A stretch of 64,000 nt of DNA from Antedon bifida (taxonomy: Eukaryota; Echinodermata; Crinoidea; Comatulida; Antedonidae). The stretch spans positions 32,738,501 through 32,802,500 of the forward strand of contig OY727094.1 of NCBI GenBank assembly GCA_963402885.1, read 5' to 3'. Both the position numbers and the translations under genes were made by a program. Below, in pieces: positions 10,633 to 22,112 of the stretch. Under the pieces are notes generated by a model, which made no database searches, was not told the DNA's origin, and saw only the letters and a program-made list of their open reading frames with translations. Within the stretch, counting starts at the first letter, position 1, and each line of letters begins with the position of its first letter.

Positions 10633-12212
10633 CTAGACATGTAACTCGTCACTTTGACGAGTTTGGTTATCCGCCGCGCAAGTGGTGCAACATTAACATT
10701 AAGGGGATAGGTTGAGGACAAAAGGAAGTGTTCACGTATGACCTGAACTGAAGAATATGATATGTTGTTATTGCTGAATTTTATTATTTAGATTCATATA
10801 TAGTATACACAGTATAATCTGTATCCATATCACATACAGTGTAGAATAGGTGAAATTACGGGACCCGCTATTTATTGCAATTTTTAACATGTTGACGGTT
10901 TTAAAATGAAACGCGAAGGTAGCAATTTCGGAAGAAAATTATCTCAGCAACAACATATTAACGTGTAGAAGAAATTTGAATACGTGAAATATTGATGCGC
11001 GCTCTTTTAAATGTAATGAATTATGACGCAAAAGATAAAAATACGACCTTTTTTATTTAACTGGCCATATGATGACGTCACAACATCGATTGGCAAAATT
11101 TTTACATGATTTCGTATCTACAATCAAATAGCTTCCAGAAAACGTTTTAATCGTGATTATCACATTTTATTCTTACGAGCTATAACAGATTAAAATTTAC
11201 TGTAAAGATGAAATTAATGCCACACGTAATTTAAATTTTTAGGAATGATGACGTCATAGAAATTAAAATATTTTTAACTCATGCAAAAGATAGTTGATTG
11301 ACCTAGACAATATCAAAATCGGGGTGAAAATGGAAAACGAATAAGTGGAGATGCGCTCTATTCAATGTGATGAGCTATGACGAAAGATACAAAAATCCTA
11401 AATTTTATATTCGTGTGGCCATACGATGACGTCACAATGTCCGGTTAGCCATATTATTACCTGATCCGATATCTACAACTCATCAACTTCCAGAATATGT
11501 CATCCACAAAAAGTTGACCGTGTAGTTTAGAAATTACGACTGTTTAAAAAAAGGCATATTTTTAACGGATTTTTGAACTTTTTCATCAAAAACGCGCGCA
11601 AATTGTCCAATTTGACGTGCTTGTATGACGTAACTTTAAGTCGAAATTGTTTAAAATTTGGTAAAATTACTAGAAGAGGTTGGAAAAACATAAATCACGC
11701 GAAAAAAATATGTTTTCAATGCTACGTGCACACCGCACACGTAAAAATTTGCGCACGCGTGGGAATTTTTTACATGCTTAAAACGACATGAAACGCGTAG
11801 AAAGTTGATTAGAAATGAATTTTGCGCATTTTGAAATTTTAAATGCGCGTGCGCGCGTAACTTTGTGTAAAACACGTAATTTTTTTTCAACAGAAAGTTA
11901 GCGCATGATATAAATTAAACTTTTGGAAAGTTTCAATTTGAAATGTTATTTGGTTTTCGACCTATGTTAAATACGAGGAAATCGTTAAATCACGCGTAAG
12001 TCACGTTGCGCAATTGTAAACGTCATGAAAAGCTTCGCAGCACATCTTCATGTGCATGACGATATGTTGAGAAAGTTACAAAATGTTATGTTTGCAAGTT
12101 TTAGAGAAAAGCGTTCCACAAAAATCATACAGAAAGAAAGAAGCCAAATAAAAAGTTGATGATTTCGTACAATCACAAGAGGTTATCCTGCAACTTCGTT
12201 GCGGATGACCAA
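10633..12212 (-). mobile_element. E8: family B short subtype, GGTTATCC arm
   Basis: The left end is CTAGACATG with the arm GGTTATCCGC. It lacks the LINE fragment. It ends at its own hairpin at 12181-12210, with arms GGTTATCC/GGATGACC (one T-G wobble), so both ends share the GGTTATCC type. The hairpin just to its right is instead the GGTTTTCC type of E7. It is the innermost, hence youngest, of the E6/E7/E8 nest. Confidence 0.85.
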
Positions 12213-12279
12213 AAAGATGATGATGATGATTTCGTACAATCACAAGAGGTTTTCCTGCAACTTCGTTGCGGAAAACCAA
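12213..12279 (-). mobile_element. Stranded terminal end of E7
   Basis: This holds AAAAGATGATG, the GAT run, TACAATCACAA and the hairpin at 12248-12277 (GGTTTTCC/GGAAAACC), then AA. Removing E8 rejoins GAAGATGAAAAA to AAAGATGATG and restores the 8-A run found in E5 and E14. Confidence 0.85.
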
Positions 12280-12334
12280 TAAAGATTTCATACAATAACA
12301 ATAGGTGATCATTTTATTCTAAATGATCACCTAA
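12280..12334 (-). mobile_element. Stranded terminal end of E6
   Basis: TAAAGATTTCATAC, the motif TACAATAACAA and the 13-bp A hairpin at 12302-12333. Joined to 8680, it reproduces the uninterrupted sequence seen around 24545. Confidence 0.85.
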
Positions 12335-13876
12335 CTAGAATTTAATTCGTCACTTTGACGAATTATAGGTGATCATTTTTATCATTTTACTGAAATAAAT
12401 TTTTTTTAAACATGCACGTACGTTAACATACGATCGGAAAATGTTGATGTATGCCATCCTATTATATGCTTATAGTGCTGAGTTGTGCCTATATGCCATA
12501 TACAATATGTACAGTATATACTGTATATCTATATACAGTGTAGCATAGGTGAAATTACGGGACACACATGTTCTAATTTTTTGGCATGATGACGTTATCA
12601 AACTAAACTTTAAGATGACAATTTCGAAAGATAATTAATTGAGCAAAAAAATATAAGATTTGGAAAAAAATTTGGCACGTAGAAGCGCTGTGCGCGCTCT
12701 TTGAATTGTGTATAACTTTGACGAAAAATATGAAAAAACTACTTTTTCACTTCAACTGGCCATATGTTAACGTCACAACATCCGATAGGCTTAATTTTTA
12801 TATGAATTAATATCTACATTTCATCAGCTTTCATAATAAATTATAATCATCAAGGTAACCTTCAATTCTGAAGAGCTGTAAGATATTCAAATTTACTGCG
12901 AAGGTGAAATTACACGGCCTACGTTATTCAAGTTTTTACGCGTGATGACGTCATTAAAATGAAGATAGTGTCAACTCATGATAAAGATAATTAATTAAGC
13001 AAGCACATACTGAAAGTTGTGCGAAATTCGAGCACACATAACCAAGATGCGCTCTGTTGAATGTGATAATCTACACAAAAAGATAACAAATCCTAATTTT
13101 TAAATTCAAGTGGCCATTTGATGACGTCAAAACATTTTGTACGTAAAATGTGTACATGAATTCATATCTACAACTCAATGGCTTCCAGAATAAGTTAAAA
13201 AAATCGGGGGTCATCTTGCATTCTGAAGAATTATTTTCATTTTAAAAAAGACCTATTTTTCACCATTTTCAGAACTTTTGTAAAATTAATGTGCGCACTT
13301 TGTCATTTTTAACGTGCTCGTATAGCGTTATTTTAAGTCGGAACTGACTCAAATTTGGTGAATGTACTAAGGAAGATGAGTATAATGCAATTTGTACAAA
13401 AAATTGGTGTTTTTTACGCTTTCTATGTACGCACGCGCAAAAACGTGTTTTTGCGCAGTAATTTTTTAAAACATGCAAATGGCCTAATTCATGCTCTAAA
13501 TTGATCAAAACATAATTTTGAGCTTTTCAAATTTTAAACGCGCGATTTCACGCGCATGACCCTACGTGTGTGTGCGTTTTTATTTGCTAATATTTTTACC
13601 CATGACCTGAAGGTTACGTGTAGTGAATTTCATTATTATGTGATGATTAATTATGGAGATATGATTGATAATGTGATTTCACAAAATGGCGTATAAATGA
13701 CGTCACGGATGAGTGATCACACTGGAAAGCTTATTAGGACCAAGTTAAAGGATTTGAAAGACATTGTGAAATTTTGGTAATCATTGGCATTAAACTTTTT
13801 GAGATATTTGTTACACAAAATCTGTACAGAAAGAAATTGGGAAGTAAAATTGTTTTTGTATAAAAACAATTTTACA
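12335..13876 (-). mobile_element. E9: family A element with alternative terminal hairpin
   Basis: The left end is standard for family A. The right end is different: after CTGTACAGAAAGAAATTGGGAA comes a 14-bp hairpin at 13844-13875 (GTAAAATTGTTTTT / AAAAACAATTTTAC, loop GTAT) that does not match the left arm TAGGTGATCATTT and lacks the TACAATAACAA motif. The near-identical copy E16 lies 12,266 bp to the right. Confidence 0.8.
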
Positions 13877-15444
13877 CTAGAATTTAATTCGTCACTTTGA
13901 CGAATTATAGGTGATCATTTTTATCATTTTAATGAAATTAATTTTTTTTTTTACATGCACGTACGTTAACATATGATCAGAAAATGTTGATGTATGCCAT
14001 CCTATTATACGCTTATAGCGTTGAGTTGAGCCTATTATATGCCATATACAATATGTACAGTATATAATGTATATCTATATACAGTGTAGCATAGGTGAAA
14101 TTAGGGGACACACATCATGTTCTAATTTTTTGGTATGATGGAATTATCAAAATAAACTTGAAGATGACAATTTCGAAAGATAATGAATTGAGCAAATAAA
14201 TATAAGAATTGGAAGAGAATTTGGCACGTAGAAGCGCTGTGCGCGCTCTTTGAAATTTGTATAACTTTGACGAAAAAGATGAAAAAACTACTTTTAAACT
14301 TCAACTGGCCATATGTTAACGTCACAACATCCGATAGGCTTGATTTTTATATGAATTCATATCTACATTTCATCAGCTTCCATAATAAATTATAATCATC
14401 AAGGTAACCTTCAATTATGAAGAGCTGTAAGATATTCAAATTTACGGCGAAGGTAAAATTACACGACCTACGTTATTCAAGTTTTTACGCGTGATGACGT
14501 CATAAAAATAAAAATAGTGGGAATTCATGAGAAAGTCAATTAATTGTGCAATCACATACTAAAATTTGAGCGAAAATCGGGCACAAAATAACAGAGATGC
14601 GTTCTATTGAATGTGATAAAATATGACGAAAGAGAAAAAAAACTTAATTTTAAATTCAAGTGGCCATTTGATGACGTCACAACATTTTGTACGGAAAATG
14701 TGTACATGAATTCATATCTACAACTCAATGGCTTCCAGAATAAGTTAAAAAAATTGGGGGTCATCGTGCATTCTGAAGAATTATTTTCATTTTAAAAATG
14801 ACTTATTTTTCACCATTTTCAGCACTTTTATGCAATTAATGTGCGCATTTTGTCATTTTTAACCTCCTCGTATAGCGTTATTTTAAGTCGGAACGGACTC
14901 AAATTTAGTAAATGTACTAAGGATGGTGAGTAGAATGCGATTTGTACAAAAAATTCGTATTTTTTACGCTTTTTAAGTACAGCGCGCGCAAAAACGTGTT
15001 TTTGCGCAGTAATTTTTTAAAACGTGCAAATGGCCTAATTCATGCTCTAAATTAATCAAAACTTAATTTCAAGCTTTTTAAATTTTTAACGCGTGATTTC
15101 ACGCGCATGACCTTGAAACGCGCAAGTTTTTATTGTCTAATATTTTTACCCTTGACCCGAAGTTTACGTGTAGTGAATTTCATTATTATGTGATGATTAA
15201 TTATGGAGATATAATTGATAATGTGATTTCACAAAATGGCGTATAAATGACGTCACGGTTGAGTGATCACGCTGAAAAGCTTATTAGGATTAAGTTACAG
15301 TATTTGAAAGATATTGTGAAATTTTTGTGATCATTGACATTTAACTTTTTGAGATATTTGTTACACAAAATAGTGTACAGAAAGAAGAATAAAGATTTCA
15401 TACAATAACAATAGGTGATCATTTTATTCTAAATGATCACCTAA
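13877..15444 (-). mobile_element. E10: family A element, complete ends
   Basis: It has a standard left end and the A terminal hairpin at 15412-15443, with CTAA directly abutting E11. The AT palindrome is altered here (GTACAGTATATAATG). It is copied as E17 at offset 12,266. Small frames on both strands (14552-14764 minus, 14607-14795 plus) recur only because the copy is duplicated. Confidence 0.8.
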
Positions 15445-17019
15445 CTAGAATTTAATTCGTCACTTTGACGAATTATAGGTGATCATTTTTATAAATTTAT
15501 TGACATTAATATTTTTTAAACATGCACGTACGTTAACATACAATCGGAAAATGTTGATGTATGCCATCCTATTATACGCTTATAGTGCTGAGTTGTGCCT
15601 ATTATATGCCATATACATTATGTACAGTATATACTGTATATCTATATACAGTGTAGCATTGGTGAAATTACGGACACACATCATGTTCTAATTTGTTGGC
15701 ACTGATGACATTATCAAAATAAACTTGTGAATAACAATATCGAAAGATAATGAATTGAGCAATAAAATATAACAATTGGAAGAAAATTTGGCATGTAGAA
15801 GCGCGGTGCGCGCTCTTTCAAATTTGTATAACTTTGACGAAAGAGATAAAAAAACTACTCTTTAACTTCAACGGCCATATGATAACGTCACAACATTCAA
15901 TAGGCTTAATTTTTATATGAATTCATATCTACATTTCACCAGCTCTCACAATAAGTTATAAACATCAAGGTCAACTTTAATTCAGAAGAGCTGTAAGGTA
16001 TTCAAATATACGTTGTAGGTGAAATTACGTAACCACCGTTATTCAAATTTTAAGACATGATGACACCATCAAAATGAAAATATTGGCAACTCATAAGTAA
16101 CATAATTGGTTGAGGTAGAATATATTAAAAATTAAAAAAAAATCGATCACAGATAAGCGAGTTGCGCTCTGTTGAATATGGTGGTATATGACAAAAGGGG
16201 AAAAAACCCTATTTTAAAAATTCATGTGGCCAAATGATGACGTCATACCATTTTGTACGTCTAATGTGTATATGCATTTATATCTACAACTCATTGGCTT
16301 CCATAATAAGTTAAAAAAATTGGGGGTCATCTTCCATTCTGAAGAGTTCTATTCATTTTAAAGAGGCCTTATTTTTTACCATTTTTAGCACTTTTGTACA
16401 ATTAATGTGCGCATTTTGTCATTTTTAACGTTCTCGTATAGCACTATTTGAAGTCGAAATGGACTCAAATTTAGTGAATGTACTAAGGAAGATGAGTAGA
16501 ATGGAATTTGTACAAAAAATTGTTATTTTTTACGCTTTCTATATACGCACGCACAAAAACGTGTTTTTGCGCAGTAATTTTTTGAAACACGCAAATGGCC
16601 TAATTCATGCTCTAAATTGATCAAAACTTAATTTCGAGCTTTTTAAATTTTTAATGCGCGATTTCATGCGCATAACCCTACGTGTGCGTGCGTTTTTATT
16701 TGCTATTATTTTTTCCCTTAACCTGAAGTTTACGTGTAGTGAATTTCATTAATATGTGATAATTAATTATGGAGATATGATTGATAATGTGATTTTACAA
16801 AATGGCGTATAAATGACGTTACGGATGAGTGATCACGCTGAAAAGCTTATTAGGATTAAGTTATATCATTTGAAAGATATTCTGAAATTTTGGTAATCAT
16901 TGACATTAAACTTTTTGAGATATCTGTTACACAAAATAGTGTACAGAAACAATAAAAAGAAAAATAAAGATTTGATACAATAACAATAGGTGATCATTTT
17001 ATTCTAAATGATCACCTAA
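15445..17019 (-). mobile_element. E11: family A element, complete ends
   Basis: A more diverged A subtype, with GTAACCACCGTTATTC and GAATATATTAAAAATT in the second monomer. The tract AAAAAGAAAAATAAAGATTTGATAC leads to the hairpin at 16987-17018. Its copy E18 has the same tract opened by E19, so this is the empty site for the family C insertion. Confidence 0.8.
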
Positions 17020-18578
17020 CTAGAATTTAATTCGTCACTTTGACGAATTATAGGTGATCATTTTTATCATTTTACTGAAATTAATTTTTTTAAACATGCA
17101 CGTACGTTAACATACGATCGGAAAATGTTGATGTATGCCATCCTATTATATGCTTATAGTGCTGAGTTGTGCCTATATGCCATATACAATATGTACACTA
17201 TATACAGTGTAGCATAGGTGAAATTACGGGACACACATGTTCTAATTTTTTGGCATGATGACGTTATCAAACTAAACTTTAAGATGACAATTTCGAAAGA
17301 TAATTAATTGAGCAAAAAAATATAAGATTTTGAAAAAAATTTGGCACGTAGAAGCGCTGTGCGCGCTCTTTGAATTGTGTATAACTTTGACGAAAAATTT
17401 GAAAAAACTACTTTTTCAATTCAACTGGCCATATGTTAACGTCACAACATCCGATAGGCTTAATTTTTATATGAATTAATATCTACATTTCATCAGCTTT
17501 CATAATAAATTATAATCATCAAGGTAACCTTCAATTCTGAAGAGCTGTAAGATATTCAAATTTACTGCGAAGGTGAAATTACACGGCCTACGTTATTCAA
17601 GTTTTTACGCGTGATGACGTCATTAAAATGAAGATAGTGTCAACTCATGATAAAGATAATTAATTAAGCAAGCACATACTGAAAGTTGTGCGAAATTCGA
17701 GCACACATAACCAAGATGCGCTCTGTTGAATGTGATAATCTACACAAAAAGATAACAAATCCTAATTTTTAAATTCAAGTGGCCATTTGATGACGTCAAA
17801 ACATTTTGTACGTAAAGTGTGTACATGAATTCATATCTACAACTCAATGGCTTCCAGAATAAGTAAAAAAAATCGGGGGTCATCTTGCATTCTGAAGAAT
17901 TATTTTCATTTTAAAAAAGACCTATTTTTCACCATTTTCAGAACTTTTGTAAAATTAATATGCGCATTTTGTCATTTTTAACGTGCTCGTATAGCGTTAT
18001 TTTAAGTCGGAACTGACTCAAATTTGGTGAATGTACTAAGGATGGTGAGTAGAATGAGATTTGTAAAAAAAATTCATATTTTTTACGCTTTTTAAGTATC
18101 GCGCGCGCAAAAACGCATTTGTGCGCAGTAATTTTTTGAAACACGCAAATGGCCTAATTCATGCTCTAAATTGATCAAAACTTAATTTTGAGCGTTTTAA
18201 ATTTTTAACGCGCGATATCACGCGCATGAACCTACGTGCGCGTGCGTTTTTATTTGCTAATATTTTTACCCTTGACCTGAAGTTTACGTGTAGTGAATTT
18301 CATTAATATGTGATAATGAATTATGGAGATATGATTGATAATGTGATTTCGCAAAATGGCGTATAAATGTCGTCACGGATGAGTGATCATGCTGGAAAGC
18401 TTATTAGGATTAAGTTATATTATTTGAAAGATATTCTGAAATTTTGGTAATCATTGACATTAAACTTTTTGAGATAATTGTTACACAAAATAGTGTACAG
18501 AAACAATAAAAAGAAAAAAAATAAAGATTTCATACAATAACAATAGGTGATCATTTAGCATTCTAAATGATCACCTAA
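17020..18578 (-). mobile_element. E12: family A element, complete ends
   Basis: A subtype with a shortened AT palindrome (ATGTACACTATATACAG). The terminal hairpin at 18544-18577 has a 14-bp stem with loop GCATTC. It matches E20 (offset 13,890) and closely resembles E33. Confidence 0.8.
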
Positions 18579-20089
18579 CTAGAATTTAATTCGTCACTTT
18601 GACGAATTATAGGTGATCATTTTTATCATTTTACTGAAATTAATATTTTTTAAACATGCACGTACGTTAACATACGATCGGAAAATGTTGATGTATGCCA
18701 TCCTATTATATGCTTATAGTGCTGAGTTGTGCCTATATGCCATATACAATATGTACAGTATATACTGTATATCTATATACAGTGTAGCATAGGTGAAATT
18801 ACGGGACACACATGTTCTAATTTTTTGCCATGATGACGTTATCAAACTAAACTTTAAGATGACAATTTCGAAAGATAATTAATTGAGCACAAAAATATAA
18901 GATTTGGAAAAAAATTTGGCACGTAGAAGCGCTGTGCGCGCTCTTTGAATTGTGTATAACTTTGACGAAAAATATGAAAAAACTACTTTTTCACTTCAAC
19001 TGGCCATATGTTAACGTCACAACATCCGATAGGCTTAATTTTTATATGAATTAATATCTACATTTCATCAGCTTTCATAATAAATTATAATCATCAAGGT
19101 AACCTTCAATTCTGAAGAGCTGTAAGATATTCAAATTTACTGCGAAGGTGAAATTACACAGCCTACGTTATTCAAGTTTTTACGCGTGATGACGTCATTA
19201 AAATGAAGATAGTGTCAACTCATGATAAAGATAATTAATTAAGCAAGCACATACTGAAAGTTGTGCGAAATTCGAGCACACATAACCAAGATGCGCTCTG
19301 TTGAATGTGATAATCTACACAAAAAGATAACAAATCCTAATTTTTAAATTCAAGTGGCCATTTGATGACGTCAAAACATTTTGTACGTAAAATGTGTACA
19401 TGAATTCATATCTACAACTCAATGGCTTCCAGAATAAGTTAAAAAAATCGGGGGTCATCTTGCATTCTGAAGAATTATTTTCATTTTAAAAAAGACCTAT
19501 TTTTCACCATTTTCAGAACTTTTGTAAAATTAATGTGCGCATTTTGTCATTTTTAACGTGCTCGTATAGCGTTATTTTAAGTCGGAACTGACTCAAATTT
19601 GGTGAATGTACTAAGGATGGTGAGTAGAATGAGATTTGTAAAAAAAATTCATATTTTTTACGCTTTTTAAGTATCGCGCGCGCAAAAACGCATTTTTGCG
19701 CAGTAATTTTTTGAAACACGCAAATGGCCTAATTCATGCTCTAAATTGATCAAAACTTAATTTTGAGCGTTTTAAATTTTTAACGCGCGATATCACGCGC
19801 ATGAACCTACGTGCGCGTGCGTTTTTATTTGCTAATATTTTTACCCTTGATCTGAAGTTTACGTGTAATGAATTTCATTAATATGTGATAATGAATTATG
19901 GAGATATGATTGATAATGTGATTTCACAAAATGGCGTATAAATGACGTCACGGATGAGTGATCACACTGGAAAGCTTATTAGGATTAAGTTATATTATTT
20001 GAAAGATATTCTAAAATTTTGGTAATCATTGACATTAAACTTTTTGAGATAATTGTTACACAAAATAGTGTACAGAAACAATAAAAAGA
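18579..20089 (-). mobile_element. E13: family A element without terminal hairpin
   Basis: The body ends AATAAAAAGA directly before E14. In its copy E21 the tract reads AATAAAAAGAAAAA and joins straight to the next A element (E22). The hairpin was therefore already separated from this body before the duplication. I cannot find its stranded end with confidence. Confidence 0.75.
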
Positions 20090-22108
20090 CTAGACATGTA
20101 ACTCGTCACTTTGACGAGTTTGGTTTTCCGCCGCGCAAGTGGTGCAACATGAACGTGTAACGACGTACCTTTTAACATTAAGGGATGGTCGCAAATTCGC
20201 CACCTCGACTTCTCTTTTTGAGGAATGTATTAAGATAGGCACATTTCTTGTCATGTCACGGATATCTGTAAAAGAGCTAATAAGAAACTAGGAATGATTT
20301 ATAGATCTTTTAAATTCTTGAATAAAGATGTATTTTTAAATGTCATTAATTATTAAAATTCGACTTTTTCCATTTAACTGGCCATTTGATGACGTCAAAA
20401 CATTCGATTGACAACATCTTCACATGATTTCGTATCTAAAATCCAATAGCTTCCAGAAAACGTTTTAATCGTGATTATACAATGTTATTCTTACGAGCTA
20501 CAACAGATTAAACTTTACTGTAAAGGTGAAATTAATGAAACCAGCATTATGATTGCCAAATTCGACCCTTTCACGCCCTCTATCCTGTAAAAATAACGTC
20601 TTATTTGGCCTGCTACATTATACAAATAGGTAGGAAATAAACAATTTGGGCTATTCCATTGCTGAATTTTATTATTTAAATTCATATATAGTATACACAG
20701 TATAATCTGTATCCATATCACATACAGTGTAGAATAGATGAAATTACGGGACCCGATATTTATTGCAATTTTTAACATGTTGACGGTTTTAAAATGAAAC
20801 GCGAAGGTAGCATTTCCGAAAGGAAATTATCTCAGCAACAACGTATTAGCGTGTAGAAGAAATTTGAATACGTGAAATATTGATGCGCGCTCTTTTAAAT
20901 GTAATGAATTATGACGCAAAAGATGAAAATACGACCTTTTTTGTTTAACTGGCCATATGATGACGTCACAACATCCGATTGGCAACATTTTTACATAGTT
21001 TCGTATCTACAATCCAATAGCTTCCAGAAAAAGTTTTAATCGTGATTATCACATTTTATTCTTACGAGCTATAACAGATTAAAATTTACTGTAAAGAGTA
21101 AATTAATGCCACACGTGATTTAAATTTTTAGGCATGATGACGTCAAAAAAATTAAAAAATTTTTAACTCCTGCGAAAGAAAGTTGATTGACCTAGACAAT
21201 ATCAAAATTTGGGTGAAAATGGAAAACGGATAAGTGGAGATGCGCTCTATTAAATGTGATGAGCTATGACGAAAGATACAAAAATCCTAAATTTTATATT
21301 AGCGTGGCCATACGATGACGTCACAATGTCCGGTTAGCCATATTAATACATGATCCGATATCTACAACTCATTAACTTCCAGAAAATGTCATCCACAAAA
21401 AGTTGACCATGCAGTTTAGAAATTACGACTGTTTAAAAAAAGGCATATTTTTAACGAATTTTTTAACCTTTTCATAAAAAACGCGCGCAAATTGTCCAAT
21501 TCGACGTGCTCGTATGACGTATCTTTAAGTCGAAATTGTTTAAAATTTGGTAAAATTACTAGAAAAGGCTGGAAAAACATAAATCACGCGAAAAAAATAC
21601 GTTTTCAATGCTACGTGCGCACCGCACACGTAAAAATGTGCGCACGCGTGGGAATGTTTGACATGCTTAAAACGACATGAAACGCGTAGAAAGTTGATTA
21701 TAAATTAAATTTGCGCATTTTGAAATTTTAAATGCGCGTGCGCGCGTAACTTTGTGTAAAACACGCAATTTTTTTCCCACAGAAAGTTAGCGCATAATAT
21801 AAATTAAACTTTTGCAAAGTTTCAAGTTGAAATGTTATTTGGTTGTCGAGCTATGTTAAATACGAGAAAATCGTTAAATCGCGCGTACGTCACGTTGCGC
21901 AATTGTAAGCATCATGAAAAGCTTCGCTTGACGACGTTACATAAATGTCAAAATGTCAACATAGTTAAAAAAATGTTATGTTTGCAAGTTTTAGAGAAAA
22001 GCGTTACACAAAAATCATACAGAAAGAAAGAAGATGAAAAAAAAGATGATGATGATGATTTCGTACAATCACAAGAGGTTTTCCTGCAACTTCGTTGCGG
22101 AAAACCAA
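20090..22108 (-). mobile_element. E14: family B long subtype, complete, recent insertion
   Basis: It matches E5 at offset 15,027 and carries the LINE fragment. The arm GGTTTTCCGC on the left agrees with the terminal hairpin at 22077-22106. It splits the A-run between E13 and E15. The copy of this junction at 33979-33984 lacks it, so it arrived after the tandem duplication. The left flank has one A and the right six, against five in the empty site. Confidence 0.88.
20198..20356 (+). pseudogene. LINE reverse transcriptase fragment inside E14
   Basis: The same captured fragment as at 5171, shifted by 15,027. It is antisense to E14 and has the same stops. Confidence 0.65.
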
Positions 22109-22112
22109 AAAA

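Noticed and set aside
13801-13876. A-rich tracts with AATAAA as poly(A) tails of retroposed SINE-like copies
   Set aside because: The tract is internal: intact elements continue past it into the terminal hairpin, and insertions leave no target-site duplication.
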